A stretch of 64,000 bases of DNA from CBDDLJ01 sp965230635 (GCA_965230635.1 CBDDLJ010000016.1:1-64000); one strand, 5' to 3'; counted from the stretch's first letter, positions 1 to 10,533 are shown. Notes: generated from the sequence alone by a model not told the origin. Translations and numbers: made by a program.

Positions 1-1099
1 TAATAAAGCACCAATCAATCGCATAGCGGCTTGATCATTAAGAAATATACGAATGACACGCTGTCGTCGCCGTATTTCTTCATTCATGCACTCAGGCAAA
101 TTCGTCGTGCGTAATTTTTGTCGATATCGCTCAGGAAATATCAGCACGGTCAAGGCTTGCTCAAACCCTTCTTCGAATATCTCTACCGCTTTTTGTGCTT
201 TAGTATCAAATTGAACCATAAAATCAGCAGCCGATTTTTTAGCTGTTGCTTTATCAGCGGCATGAAAAATTAATTTCAGTTGATTGGCCATATCAGCCCG
301 GCAATGACGCGGGGCATGTGCTAATATATTGCGGATAAAATGATACTGACAACGCTGCCAAAGGGCTCCTTAGAAATGACGCTTAATGGCATTAACTAAC
401 CCTGAGTAATGGTTCGATACCACAATGTCTACCCCCGTCAGACCTCACTCGTCTAATGACCGAAACAATGTTTCCCAACTTGCTTCATTTTCACTATCTG
501 CTATCAAACAGTCTAGGGGCTCTCGTTGGCCATCGGCGTTAACACTATAGGCCATACAAACTGCTGTCGGTCGTATCGCCTCATCTCGGCGTACATCCAC
601 CACCAGGGCATCAACTAACAAAAATGGGTAGGCGTTTATCAGATAATGGCCGTTGACGCCAAGCCGCCACTTTTGCATCTAAAGCAACACACAAATCACT
701 GACCGTTGATTTATAAAAACTCACGCCGCACAGTGCTTCAGTAATTTTTGCTACTTTGCGAGAGGATACACCATTTAAATACATTTCCATTAACGTTAAC
801 ACAAACGCTTGCTCATGGCGTTGATAGCGTGAAAATAACTGGGTACAAAAACTACTATCTCGTGTTTGAGGTACCCGCAAATTCAGTGTCCCCACTCGCG
901 TGTGTAACGTCCGTGTACGGTAGCCATTACGGTAACCTTGACGTGAATCAGTGTGTTTGTAACGTTCAGCCGATACATGTTCTGTCATCTGTGCTTCAAG
1001 CACTTGGTTGATTATTGCTTCGACAAATTTGGCCATCGTATCATTTCGCCACTTCGTGGCTCCGTCCCTCATTGACAAATAATTAACCTTCCATTTCAT
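1..1099 (-). pseudogene. IS256-family transposase, decayed and cut by window edge
   Basis: The minus strand encodes a Mutator/IS256-type DDE transposase in pieces. The N-terminal piece (1099 down to about 640) carries the typical YRNGYRTRTLHTRVGTLNLRVP segment, and the next piece has the FLLVDALVVDVRRDE segment around the first catalytic aspartate. A frameshift lies near 640-660, and in-frame stops fall at 445-447 and about 371. Downstream the reading still shows the QRCQYHFIRNILAHAP segment and continues past base 1. The element is therefore inactive. Only its left part (gene 3' end) lies outside the window, so the terminal repeats cannot be checked. Confidence 0.85.
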
Positions 1100-1138
1100 T
1101 TATTTACATGCCAGCCATTCCGAATTTACAGCATTATA

Positions 1139-1358
1139 GGGACACAACTGTCGCATTAGTCGAGAACATGCCGCTGAAAATCTAGCCGTTATGAGACGAT
1201 TTGCATTGAATATGGCGCGTCTGCATCCTGAGAAAAACAGTATGAAAGGTAAACTAAAAAAAGCTATGTGGAATGATCACTTTAGAAGCGAATTAGTTGA
1301 AGGACAAAAAATAGTCAAAGTATGGTTTTGCCCTACATTGGAAAAGCAGCAATTTTAA
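1139..1358 (+). pseudogene. ISAs1-family transposase, C-terminal fragment
   Basis: An open stretch ending at a TAA at 1356-1358 reads as the C-terminal end of an ISAs1-family (DDE_Tnp_ISAs1) transposase. The segment EHAAENLAVMRRFALNMAR is followed by a basic KGKLKKAMWND tail, the usual end of this family. No N-terminal part is present upstream, where the IS256 relic lies immediately adjacent. It is a leftover fragment without a start codon. Confidence 0.7.
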
Positions 1359-1437
1359 ATTTGCCCAGCTAAAGGATCACACAAATTTTGGACACATAAA
1401 AAATGTAGAAAAGATCAAAGACTTACGGTAACAGGCT

Positions 1438-2936
1438 ATGTATTATGGTCTAATGCAAAAAAGAGATAAGCCAACACAGTCTAAGAACGTGCCTCTATCA
1501 AAGCCAGTGATAGACTTAACGAGTTTAGTCCAATTATTACGTAATACGGTAGAACTATTGCCTGATAAGCGTCGAGGAAGGAACATACAATATCGACAAT
1601 CAGATGCGGCTTTATCCGCATTTTCAGTCTTTTTCATGCAAAGTCCCTTGTACTTTGAGCAACTGTAGTAATTTTTAACGTTATTGCTACAATCCCAAGC
1701 AGGCTTGGGAGGGCGGAATTGAAGCGGTAAATTCCCTTAGGACTTGATCCTGTAAATGAGATCCAGCTCTTTTCCACCCATTTTGTTTGTAAAGACCGAA
1801 CGGTATCTGAGGCCTAGAACCTGCGTGTGCAAGGTTGGTCCAAAACAAAATTCCTAAGCTAAGGAAATAAAGAGTATACACAGATAGTGGAGACTAAACA
1901 AATGGAAAAACGCAAAGGCAAAGATAATGTGCAAAGTTTATTTCAAGCAAATAAAATCCCCAGCGATAATCAAATCAGAAATTTGCTTGACCCCATCACA
2001 CCGAATACAATGACACCTGTGTTTGAAAGCATATTTGATCGGTTGCACAGTCAGGATTACCTTGAGCGTTATCGCTCAATCATACGCTATTGGTTGCTCT
2101 CGATGACACGCAATTTTTTAGTTCATCAGCCATCCATTGTGAAAAATACTGTCAAAAGGTACGTCATCATTCGGATAATTCAATCAGTATCACCTATTTT
2201 CACTCAGCGGCTACTGCAGCGGTCGTTGCACCGAATCAACCTCACGTGATTTGTTTGCCTCCTGAGTTTATTCATCAGCAAGCCCATGAGATAAAACAGG
2301 ATTGTGAAAATAATGCGGCAAAGCGCTGGTTACAAACACATGGCGAACATTACAGCTCGCTAGGTATAACGTTGTTAGCGGATGACCTCTATTGTCATCA
2401 ACCGATGATACAAGACCTTCTTGATAAGGGGTTTCATTATATTTTCACCTGCAAGCCAGATTCACATCATACGCTATATCAAGAAATTGATGGGTTAAGT
2501 CAATTAGGGAAAGTGATAACGTTTTCAGTAAAAAGACATCAAGGAAAAAAGATTCACTGACACCTACCGGTTTGTTAATCACATGCTGTTACGCGGCGAT
2601 GAAGAGAGTATTGACATTAACTGGTGTGAAATAACCATCCGTAACGAACAGAGTGAAGTGATTTATATCAATGCGTTTGTAACCGACCATCTCATTACTG
2701 AAGAAAATTGTGTTGACATAGTAACTGCAGGGCGCACTCGATGGAAAATGGAGAATGAGCATAATAATACATTGAAAACAAAAGGATATCATCTTGAACA
2801 CAGAAAAGAAAACTTGTCAGAATTTCTTTTCACACTCAATATCATAGCCTTTTTATTTCATTCCGTACTTCATCTGCATGACCGACATTACCAAGCGATT
2901 CGTAATGAACTCGGTTCAAGAAAAACATTCTTTTAA
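1438..2936 (+). pseudogene. IS4-like DDE transposase broken by an insertion and two frameshifts
   Basis: Four pieces of one transposase follow each other. The first (1438 to about 1646) ends at RQSDAALSAFSVFFMQSP. The second resumes at about 1888 with KQMEKRKGKDN and runs to about 2085. The third (to about 2550) holds VALDDTQFFSSSAIHCEK, with the catalytic aspartate region, and the HSAATAAVVAPNQPHV segment. The last (about 2550-2936) has RWKMENEHNNTLKTKGYH, the C-terminal glutamate motif of IS4-like enzymes. Frame changes lie near 2085 and 2550, and an unrelated segment of about 240 bp separates the first two pieces. Terminal inverted repeats were not found. Confidence 0.75.
1647..1888. other. 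hairpin-rich insertion inside the IS4-like transposase
   Basis: About 240 bp interrupts the transposase reading frame between MQSP and ETKQMEKRKG. It is visibly richer in GC than its surroundings. Four short inverted repeats lie in a row: 1693-1700 with 1703-1710 (perfect 8-bp arms, 2-base loop), 1715-1720 with 1730-1735, 1818-1822 with 1832-1836, and 1851-1855 with 1862-1866. A 64-codon minus-strand reading frame with a hydrophobic start covers part of it but has no recognisable family. I see no clear terminal repeat or target duplication. It could be a small non-autonomous element or a displaced structured RNA; I cannot name it. Confidence 0.35.
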
Positions 2937-3425
2937 TACATTCGAACGTTGACTTATTATCAATACTTTAAAAGTTGAACTGAGCTGATGGAATTTGTGG
3001 TCATTGGGTTAGAAATTGAATTAATGCCTGATACAAGCTAGCGTCGTGCGATGGACTCATGACTCTACGTTCATCATTGCTTACAGTGACTGTTTAGTAG
3101 TCTTTAAATTATCGCAACAGCTTCAGGTTTGAACTCAAAATAACCAAATTGATTCCATAAATAAACAAAAACCAGGGAAAGATATTTAAATTCCCTTCAT
3201 TTTCAATCCGATGGAAATCTATTTTCCCCGAAAAAACTGATATGACTGATATTTATACTCCATATTTAAAATTGCTGTTGGAAAAGACTTCGAGTTGCAT
3301 GAAATTGATTTCAATTGTACAATCTAGTATATCGAATTGAGCAATATAAATGAGACAACGGTTGTTGCCTCTAGCAGGCTAGTAAAGATGCAACTATTTA
3401 ACACCTAAAACTAGGAAACATCATC
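2937..3425. other. non-coding stretch upstream of the ankyrin gene
   Basis: I see no gene in these 489 bases. The left part is probably residue of the IS4-like element. Just before the ankyrin gene, AGGAAA at about 3413-3418 serves as its ribosome binding site. No convincing promoter hexamers were found. Confidence 0.4.
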
Positions 3426-5384
3426 ATGAATAAAAACACAGCAAATTCTGAACTATTCTTAGCAGTTAAAAAAGGGAGCACCTCTAGGATCAAAAGAAAA
3501 GTTAAGCAAGGTGTCTCGCTTTCAGCACAGGACAAACAAGGTAATACGGTATTACACTTAGCTGTGCAATCTAGTAATTTAAAGGTAGTCGAGTGTCTGC
3601 TTTCCCAAGGTGCCTCACTTTCAGCACAGAATAAACAAGGTAGTACGGCATTGCACTTAGCTGTGCAATCTCAAAACTTAAAAATAATTCGGTGTTTATT
3701 GCAAGGTATTTCTATAAATATGCCTAGCCATAAGGCTCTCATACTTTTCCGTGTGACACTACTAGCACAAGATGAACAAGGTAACACAGCACTGCACTTG
3801 GCCGTGGAATCTGAAAACCTAGAAATAGTTCGGTATCTATTGTCGCAGGGTAGTTCCATTGATACGCTTAACAATATTTCTCTTACCCCTCTCCAGTTGG
3901 CTATGGTTAATGAATCAGCATCAAAAATATTAGACTTATTACTGAGTTTTCAAAAGACCAGTAGTGGATATCGAAGTCATTTGCTATGGGCAGCCTATAA
4001 TGGCTGTTGCAATGCAGTAGAGTATTTTCTTAAGAATAAGCTGGTTAAGTCATCTTTTGCTCTAGACGATAATGGTAATACATGTTTACATTTAGCTGCA
4101 TTTAACGGCAAAGCAACGGTTAATAAACTTCTAGAGATTGCTCCTTCGCTCATCGACCAAAGAAACTATCAAGGGAGTACAGCGTTGCATTTAGCTGCTT
4201 TGGGAGGTTATGTTTCTACTGTACGCGTGTTAATAGATGCTGGTAGCCTAATTAATGCTAAAAATAAAGGTATGTCTACTCCTCTACATTATGCTGTTCA
4301 GCAAGGAAATACCGGTGTTGCTCAGTTACTGATAAAAGGAAATGCTAATACCCTAGCTGAAGACTGTAATGGCCAAACTCCCCTGCAACTTGCTCAAAAT
4401 CAGTTAACACTTTTGAATGAATCTAACTCTAGGCATCTAAATAATAGTTTTGAAAAATTAATTAAAATGCTCAGAGGCGCTGCTCAATACGATGTGTCAG
4501 ATTCGAAAAATTCTGAGCCATTACTTCTGCGTAATAACTGGAAAGAACTACTTAACAAACGTAAAGCCAGATTGCAAAATATCCCTAGTGCGAAAAAAAT
4601 TGCATTGCTAGAATTTTCTCAATTAAATTCAGCTTTAACTAGTTTTTCAACCAGACCCTCACGATCTCAAACCGTTGCTGAGTCTCCTTGCTGTTACTCA
4701 ACACCTGCGCTCCCTACAATGCTAGATGATTCCAGCTCAACTTTATCTACTGCGGAAGTTATTGCTTCAGATGACAAGACATCAAAGAAAAAAGTAACGT
4801 GTTTAACTAGTTTTTCAACCAAGCCCTCACGATCTCAAACCGTTGCTGAGTCTCCTTGCTGTTACTCAACACCTGCACTCCCTACAATATTAGATGATTC
4901 CAGCTCAACTTTATCTACTGCGGAAGTTATTACTTCGGGTGACAAGACATCAAAGAAAAAAGTAACCTGGTTTAAAAATCCTCGAGTAACTGGACAAAAT
5001 ATAGTTGCTAGTAATATAGCCCCTTTTCAACAAATGCATGTTGATTTTCCTCAGAAGTTTACTCAGATAAGTGATGATTTCATGGTAGTCTCACAGCGTC
5101 CATTGACAAAGCGATCTATCAAGGCCTACCAAAATACTTTCTGTCCGCTAGTTGAGACATCTGAATCATTAGATGATAAATCATCACTAAGCCGATCTTT
5201 AAGACATTCCTTCATTTCTGAAGAAAGTTCCTCAATGTATAATAGTCAGTCACTCACTCGCTCTTTGTCTCGAGAAAGTATTCCTTTGTTGCCAGAATTG
5301 GTGAATGAATTTAATACAGATGATAGTACTAGTGAAAAAGAAAAGATTGATCTTGATAAATTGCTTGGATTAACACCTCGTTAG
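3426..5384 (+). CDS. ankyrin-repeat protein, candidate secreted effector
   Basis: The protein has 652 residues. Roughly residues 30-340 are ankyrin repeats with repeated GNTxLHLA(V/A) and LLSQGA motifs, so this half should be a protein-binding scaffold. From about residue 400 the chain turns low-complexity and rich in Ser, Thr and Lys. It contains a 56-residue block present twice in tandem. The C-terminus is acidic, with a TSEKEKIDLDKLLGL segment, reminiscent of the Glu-rich signals described for some Dot/Icm type IV substrates. There is no signal peptide or membrane segment. The start is set by AGGAAA 8 bases upstream. It sits alone among transposase relics. Effector status is inference; no secretion genes lie in this window. 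Confidence 0.8.
   Translation: MNKNTANSELFLAVKKGSTSRIKRKVKQGVSLSAQDKQGNTVLHLAVQSSNLKVVECLLSQGASLSAQNKQGSTALHLAVQSQNLKIIRCLLQGISINMPSHKALILFRVTLLAQDEQGNTALHLAVESENLEIVRYLLSQGSSIDTLNNISLTPLQLAMVNESASKILDLLLSFQKTSSGYRSHLLWAAYNGCCNAVEYFLKNKLVKSSFALDDNGNTCLHLAAFNGKATVNKLLEIAPSLIDQRNYQGSTALHLAALGGYVSTVRVLIDAGSLINAKNKGMSTPLHYAVQQGNTGVAQLLIKGNANTLAEDCNGQTPLQLAQNQLTLLNESNSRHLNNSFEKLIKMLRGAAQYDVSDSKNSEPLLLRNNWKELLNKRKARLQNIPSAKKIALLEFSQLNSALTSFSTRPSRSQTVAESPCCYSTPALPTMLDDSSSTLSTAEVIASDDKTSKKKVTCLTSFSTKPSRSQTVAESPCCYSTPALPTILDDSSSTLSTAEVITSGDKTSKKKVTWFKNPRVTGQNIVASNIAPFQQMHVDFPQKFTQISDDFMVVSQRPLTKRSIKAYQNTFCPLVETSESLDDKSSLSRSLRHSFISEESSSMYNSQSLTRSLSRESIPLLPELVNEFNTDDSTSEKEKIDLDKLLGLTPR
4638..4966 (+). 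repeat. tandem 168-bp direct repeat inside the ankyrin gene
   Basis: Bases from 4638 and from 4806 are near-identical over almost one full 168-bp period. The period is exactly 56 codons, so the frame is kept. Each unit reads from TSFSTRPSRSQTVAESPCC or its variant to the TSKKKVT segment. Only a few substitutions separate the copies, suggesting a recent duplication. Confidence 0.9.
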
Positions 5385-5390
5385 AGATAT

Positions 5391-6163
5391 TTAATCATGA
5401 AAAGTATTATCCACAACATATAGAATTTCAAATTGTGAGTGTTGGATCTGTCGCATTTCTAAGTAGAATTTACTATTAGAAATAGCAGGAAAATTTGTAA
5501 GAATTATTTTTTTAAATAAAACGTCTCTTGGCATATGCTCAAGCTCGTTCGTCTTGCCATCTCGCTCCTCAGAGCGACAATGCGATGCAACACGCTGATT
5601 CTGATGCAGTACTTCAATTGTATTTTGTGCTATCCGATATAACACTTTCTCTCCAGCAAGCGTATAAGGAACACTGTAATAGTGCTTATTCAATCAAACA
5701 TGGTAATCCAGTGGTACCGTTTGATACTTAACAGCCTATCGCGCGGCTTAGCTGGCCTCGCCGGAATAATCGCCGTATTATAATGGGCTGCCATATCTGC
5801 ATAGGTCGGATTTGCTTCTGGTTCAAATTGACAACTATCTGAAATCCCTGATTTTAAATTATCAGGAACGAGTTGTTGAGAAACACCGCCAAAGTAATCG
5901 AAGGCCTGCATATGCGCATCTATCCAATCCGCTAAGGCTTGTGTCCGTGTTGCGTAAGCAAATGTATAGTGAGAATAACCCAGCACCATTAAAAATACCT
6001 CCGCTTGAAAAATAATCTCATGACGCTTTCGACAGTAAATCGGGATAGTTGTCCCTGCATAATCAATAAACGCTTGTTGCCCCGGATTATGTTGGTGTCG
6101 TAGTGTTACCTCGTGCTGCTTCTTCCAGCGCTTATAGTAACGTGTATACTCATCACCCGTCAA
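5391..6163 (-). pseudogene. IS21-family istA, internally deleted remnant
   Basis: The minus strand reads as an IS21-family transposase lacking its N-terminus, which ends against the IS630 copy at 6163. Present are PGQQAFIDYAGTTIPIY (first catalytic Asp), YFGGVSQQLVPDNLKSG (second) and MAAHYNTAIIPARPAKP. The reading then jumps to the C-terminal VPLDYHV and HYYSVPYTLAGEKV segments, so the part with the catalytic Glu is deleted. A frameshift lies near 5725 and a stop between DYHV and NKHYY. Homology ends after LEHMP at about 5540. Bases 5391-5540 are open in the same frame but look unrelated. It differs in sequence from the fuller IS21 copy at 7.8-10.3 kb. Confidence 0.8.
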
Positions 6164-7243
6164 TGTGCATGATTTAATTTTTGGAAGTTATCGTTAATTC
6201 TTTCTTTTAAAGAATCGCCAATTTCGAGCAATGTTTTTTCGAAAAAATTCGATATACTGGACCTAAAATCTTTTGCTGAGTTAAAAAACTTATTATCTCT
6301 AACATGCTTCATTCATTACTTTCCACCGTCGTTCTATCGGGTTTAAATTTGGACTGTAGGGAGGCAAATAATGTAAATGTATGTTCAGTTTTTTGGCAGC
6401 TTTTTTAAATGATGTGAACGATGATAACCAGATTGATCTAAAATCAGGTGTAATTTTAACTCGATAGGATATTGTTTACGAAGTTTTTGAAAAAAAGTAC
6501 TGACTGCTTCAGTATTAGTGGTTTCATAGGTATCGGTAACCGTTTTGCTAATATTTTTAAGCTCAATTGCACCGATTAAATTTATTCTTGTTCTGCTTGC
6601 AGTGGTCAAGACCTCCACTGTTTGCCCTTTTCTTATCCATCTATAGCTCAATTTGGTTGCTTGTGATGGGTGAACAGCATCGATAAAAATATTTTTTCAC
6701 TATTATTTAGTGAGGCTTTTAATGTTTTATATTTTTTCATAAAGGCAGCCTGCTTAGCGAGATTTGCTTTATAAGGGCGGCCTTTTGGTTTCTTGTAAGT
6801 AAAACCCTGGTGATGTAATAATTTATTTAAACCAGAAACACTATACTCAATAGACCATCTTTCCTGGATATAGGCCACAATATCACGTGTATGGTGATAG
6901 AGCGTTTCTGTTCAGTGTGCCGTTAACGCTTCTGTTTGTTCATTAGATAAAAAACTATCAGAACCACCTTTACTAACCGTTAACTTTGCTTCTTCAAGAT
7001 AATCTTTAATGTGTCGAGAAATGGTGCTTTCATGTGCTCTGAGTGCCTGAGCTATAGCGGCGATCGACTAACCTTCAGAGCGAAGCAGAACCGCTTTAAT
7101 CCGATCCAGTTCGCATACATCCCGTGTTTTTCGGTGACGACGCTCCAGAAAGGCTTTTTCTTTAACTGTTAGGCTAACTTTGTTCATCCCAATAGTATGA
7201 TCCCATTTTTTTTAAAATCAAGCACTTTCAATGATCACGGGTA
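6160..7243 (-). mobile_element. IS630-family element, decayed
   Basis: The element spans about 1.08 kb between the IS21 remnant and the peptidase E fragment. Imperfect inverted ends can be seen: ACCCGTCAATGTGCATGA at the left, and the reverse of TCAAGCACTTTCAATGATCACGGGT at the right (ending near 7243). The transposase inside it is broken. Its exact ends and TA target duplication are uncertain because both sides are other mobile remnants. Confidence 0.6.
6165..7189 (-). pseudogene. IS630-family transposase, frameshifted
   Basis: The reading starts at ATG 7189 (MNKVSLTVKEKAFLERRHRK). It passes through a helix-turn-helix region (IAAIAQALRAHESTISRHI) and the linker KKPKGRPYKANLAKQAAF. It ends with the IS630 signature HYLPPYSPNLNPIERRWKVMNE. 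In-frame stops (near 7070 and 6912) and frame changes near 6650 and 6405 make it non-functional. A shorter copy of its 5' half occurs at 26930-27403, about 90% similar by eye. Confidence 0.85.
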
Positions 7244-7534
7244 TAGTTTACGTGTGCTACCACTGTCAATGTAGAATATTTTTTTTTCAAAAATAATTTC
7301 TTCTAAATTAGCAGGGAGATTTGCAAATAAAGCAAGGTGAGATGGCTCACAATTTAACTTAGAAAAAGCAGAATAAAACCTCTCAATATATTCTTCTGAA
7401 TCACCACTGACTGTTGAAATGAAATAGACTTTGGGTTTATCAATATAAGAGGGTGATAAGATATAATTTTCCATTGCTAGATTTTCAGTGCTTTCTGAAA
7501 ATCCACTACCTCCGACTGTAATAATTTGTCTCAT
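7235..7534 (-). pseudogene. peptidase E (S51) N-terminal fragment
   Basis: About 95 codons match the start of the split peptidase E gene at 10917-11761 almost residue for residue (MRQIITVGGSGFSEST versus MRQIIAIGGGGFSENT). Homology stops at GSTRKL, right at the IS630 end near 7243, so the catalytic Ser region is lost. Substitutions at conserved glycines (GGGG to GGSG, IGGGST to IDSGST) fit decay after truncation. Confidence 0.8.
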
Positions 7535-7594
7535 TATTTCAATCCTTTCAAAAAATAAAAAGTGCTGCTGCAGTACTTACCACTAACAATAACC

Positions 7595-7790
7595 TTGAAA
7601 TTTGAAGCGTGTTAAAAATATTACATTGATTCAAGTGTATTTCTAATGAGCATAGGTTGTTTAGCGATACACGTTAAATAGGCTAAGCTCATTATATCGG
7701 GAGTCCTCTTATTCTGTTCCCAGTTTCTTAATGTTTGCAATTTGGTATGGTAGATCATAGAAAATTCTTTTTGTGTTAACTTTAACTGCT
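7595..7790. repeat. left copy of a direct repeat flanking the IS21 element
   Basis: The sequence from AAATTTGAAGCGTG through the HTH coding region matches 10351-10533 at about 95% by eye, in the same orientation. The IS21 element fills the space between the two copies exactly. Confidence 0.85.
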
Positions 7791-7794
7791 GCAT
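7621..7794 (-). CDS. small XRE-like helix-turn-helix protein, first copy
   Basis: From ATG at 7794 the frame gives 57 residues. LTQKEFSMIYHTKLQTLRNWEQ is a classical XRE/Cro-type helix-turn-helix, followed by RTPDIMSLAYLTCIAKQP, the usual tail of antitoxin-type regulators (HigA/NadS-like). A longer frame upstream runs into the inverted repeat of the IS21 element, whose end abuts the start codon, so the native promoter is probably gone. No toxin gene is adjacent. A second, broken copy sits at the other end of the IS21 element. Whether this copy is still expressed is unclear. Confidence 0.6.
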   Translation of the reverse strand: MQQLKLTQKEFSMIYHTKLQTLRNWEQNKRTPDIMSLAYLTCIAKQPMLIRNTLESM

Positions 7795-7862
7795 ATTATC
7801 CTGATGTCGATCGCCAATTATTGTCATGTCGATCACTACCATTTCTCCTCTTTCTCCCAAAA

Positions 7863-8579
7863 TTAAGATGTTACTAGGTGATCGACATGGGTCAAGCTTT
7901 TTGCTTTTCTCATAGACTCCCCGGTAATGGTTATTTTGTAAGCTTTGTTCACTAAACGGTCACAAATAGCATCGGCAATTGTGTGGTGATAATGGTAGCA
8001 CTTTTTTCAGACCGGTCTTCCAATACTTCGAGTAAATCACGACGCGCTTGACGATCCAATTGATCGATCCCCCAGCCATCTAATATCAGTAGTTGAAAGC
8101 GAGCCAGTTGCTCAAGGTTTTTTTGATAACTGCCATCGGCATGAGAAAGTCGTAACATTTCGATAAGCCGGGCTACTCGAAAATATCTCACTGTCGCCAT
8201 CTGTTGACACGCCTGATGTCCCAGAGCACAAGCGAAATAACTTTTACCGACACCCGTAGGGCCAACAAAGATAATATTATGCACCTTCTTGACCTATTCG
8301 CAATGTGTCAACGCACGAAGTTGTTGTTGGTTAAAGTCACGGGATTGTTTATAATCAATTTGTTGAACGCAGGCTTGTGGATAATGAAGTTTGGCTGTTT
8401 TGAGTAATCGTTTCAATCGACGATTTTCTCTAGCTAAAATTTCACGGTCAACCATTAGTGATAGTGCCTCAGCAAGGGGTAGATTTTGAATGTCAGATTG
8501 ATTAATTTCCTCACACACATCGATAAATGCATTTAGCTTAAGTAATTGCAGTTTTTCTTTAGTTGTTGGTGGTAACATT
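7863..8579 (-). pseudogene. istB: IS21 istB ATPase helper, broken
   Basis: IstB is the AAA+ helper that partners the IstA transposase. From ATG 8579 (preceded by GGAGA) the frame runs through VCEEINQSDIQNLPLAEALSLMVDRE, then a stop at about 8294. It resumes with the Walker A motif FVGPTGVGKSYFACAL and the LLILDGWG Walker B region. A deletion of about 20 bases near 7975 removes the stretch after TTQLP and changes frame. The original tail (ADAICDRLVNKAYKI) ends at TAA 7863-7865. Confidence 0.8.
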
Positions 8580-10154
8580 GTTTTTCTCCTTAACAGTGGT
8601 TGAGTAATACTGTGCACCACGCACATGTTGATGCGAATGAAAAGGTGCAGTATGCGCCTGTTCATTTGATGCGATTGTCGGTAATTGGTCGATGCTAGTT
8701 TTTAATATAGAGCGTAAATGCGAATAACTAATCATTAAATGCTCAATAGCGTAACGACTGGCGTCGATAAAACGATTTTGCCCATATTGTTTATATAATT
8801 TTTTTAAACTAAGATGAATTCGGTAACAGCATTCAGGATGGGGCTGTGTCTTAATAATATGCTCCGCAATTTTAGTTACTGCACTGTCAATATTTTTTGC
8901 CCAGGATATAAAATATTGGGAGGATCATTGTTGATGTTCCCAATGTACTTTTGGCATATGCTCATCTACCGTGGTGAATTTACCTTGCTCGTTTGAACGT
9001 AGATGACTTGCGGTGGAAGCACCTTGATAGAAGATATCAACCGTATTTTCACCTAAATAATAATAGACCGCCTTACCAATTAAATGATGTGGTACGCTGT
9101 AGTAATGCCCCTTTACTTCAACATGATAATCTAGCCTGACATTGACTTTTTTTATTTCCTGGTAAGAATAAGGAACCACCGGAAGTGGTTTTAGATGCTT
9201 TCTTTCGTGGTCTTCAAAATGAGAACGTCTTGAACCAGGCAGCTTCTGGAAAGGTTTGTCATTTAATTCAATAAGTAATTTCTCAATAACCTGGTTCAAC
9301 GTATCTAACGTAAAAAATGTGTAATGGCGTATGCGTGCCAATATCCACCGTTCAACCACCAAAACCGCATTTTCAACTTTTGCTTTATCTTTTGTCTTGC
9401 ACGGTCGAGTTGGCAATACGACTGTATCATAGTGAGCCGCCAATGCAGCATACTATATATTAACCTCAGGCTCGTAATAACATGCTTCATTAACACCCGA
9501 TTTTTCGTTATCTGGAATAATGAGCTCTGTTACACCACCAAAATAGTTAAACATTCGAACATGTGACCGCAATCAATCCGGGAGACTGCGAGTAAATGTG
9601 GCTTCAGCATACGTAAAATTACTAGCACCTAATACACCTATGAATAACTTGGCATCTCGTCTTTCCCCAGTCTGTTTGTTAATAATAGGAACCGTCGGGC
9701 CAGCATAATCAATAAATATTTTTTTACCCAATTGATGTCGTTGACGCATGCTGGGCTTTAACGTTTTTTTAAATACTCGATATTGGCGACAAAATTCTGT
9801 ATAACTGATCGGTGCCAAGACGTTGTCTTTATATTCTTTCCATAGCAGTTCACGTGTCACTCCTTTATGCTGAAGCTCTCTGTGTACTGTTGCAAAATCA
9901 ACACGACTTTTATTTTTACGCGTTACGCTTAATTGTTGGCAATATGGAGCAAGTTGCTGTTCGATCCTATCATCACTCATCATTTGGATCTCCGCCCATG
10001 TCAGTGAGGCAGCATTGGCAGCTTTCACATAAAGGCTGACCGTACTCGCCGATATATTCAACGCGAGCGCTATCTTTCTATGACTGAGTTGCGCATTAAA
10101 CTTTAATCGCAAAAGTTCTTTCAAGTTTCTCATTCCTAACCTCTTTTGACTCAT
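8559..10154 (-). pseudogene. istA: IS21 istA transposase with three nonsense codons
   Basis: One continuous frame from ATG 10154 to TAA 8559-8561 encodes the whole IstA. It has an N-terminal HTH (LSHRKIALALNISASTVSLYV), KKIFIDYAGPTVPI with the first catalytic Asp, FNYFGGVTELIIPDN, and the C-terminal HYYSVPHHLIGKAVYYYL domain. The frame is intact except for three stops: TGA at 9573, TAG near 9453 and TGA at 8925. The gene overlaps istB by about 20 bases, as is normal for this family. Point-mutation decay without frameshifts suggests it was inactivated fairly recently. Confidence 0.85.
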
Positions 10155-10350
10155 GTTTGAACTCCTTCAGCGTGGTGTTAAAGAAGTTCTAATGACACCA
10201 TAAAGAAAAGAAAAAAAATCTTATTTATCAATGGACTAAAATATCTCGATCACGCATTGCTGAAAAACAGTCAAAAGTGATCGACATGACAATAATTGTT
10301 TAATAAATAACATCTTCTTAGTAGCGATCGGCATCAGGGTAATACGCAAA

Positions 10351-10533
10351 ATTTGAAGCGTGTTAAAAATATTACATTGATTCAAGTGTATTTCTAATGA
10401 GCATAGGTTGTTTAGCGATACACGTTAAATAGGCTAAGCTTATTATACCGGGAGTCCTCTTATTCTGTTTCCAGTTTCTTAATGTTTACAATTTGATATG
10501 GTAGATCGTAGAAAATTCTTTTTGTGTCAATTT
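10351..10533. repeat. right copy of a direct repeat flanking the IS21 element
   Basis: This copy begins 3 bases outside the IS21 terminal repeat. It stops where inverted-repeat element A is inserted. Differences from the left copy include a CAA to TAA change in the HTH gene. Confidence 0.85.

Larger units (their letters stand above)
7791..10347 (-). mobile_element. IS21-family element with istA and istB, inactive
   Basis: About 2.56 kb with istA and istB in IS21 order. The ends carry long matching inverted repeats: 7791-7815 pairs with 10323-10347 (GCATATTATCCTGATGTCGA versus the reverse of its counterpart). Inner copies of the TGTCGATCAC motif lie at 7827-7836 and, inverted, at 10277-10286. 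A further motif copy is at about 7879. Multiple terminal copies of one motif are typical of IS21. Unusually, about 190 bp of near-identical DNA, the HTH gene, lies directly outside both ends in the same orientation. Confidence 0.8.

Noticed and set aside
748..1011. 87-codon plus-strand frame
   Set aside because: It lies antisense to the IS256 transposase and resembles no protein.
1687..1881. 64-codon minus-strand frame with hydrophobic start
   Set aside because: No ribosome binding site or family; it lies in the hairpin-rich insertion, where structure explains the sequence better.
7860..7890. Extra GTGATCGACA motif as a regulatory operator
   Set aside because: It is one of the repeated terminal motifs of the IS21 element.
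9573..9575. TGA read as Trp (genetic code change)
   Set aside because: TGA replaces Trp in istA, but core genes such as rho, glyS and ppk end normally and use TGG for Trp; the stops are decay.
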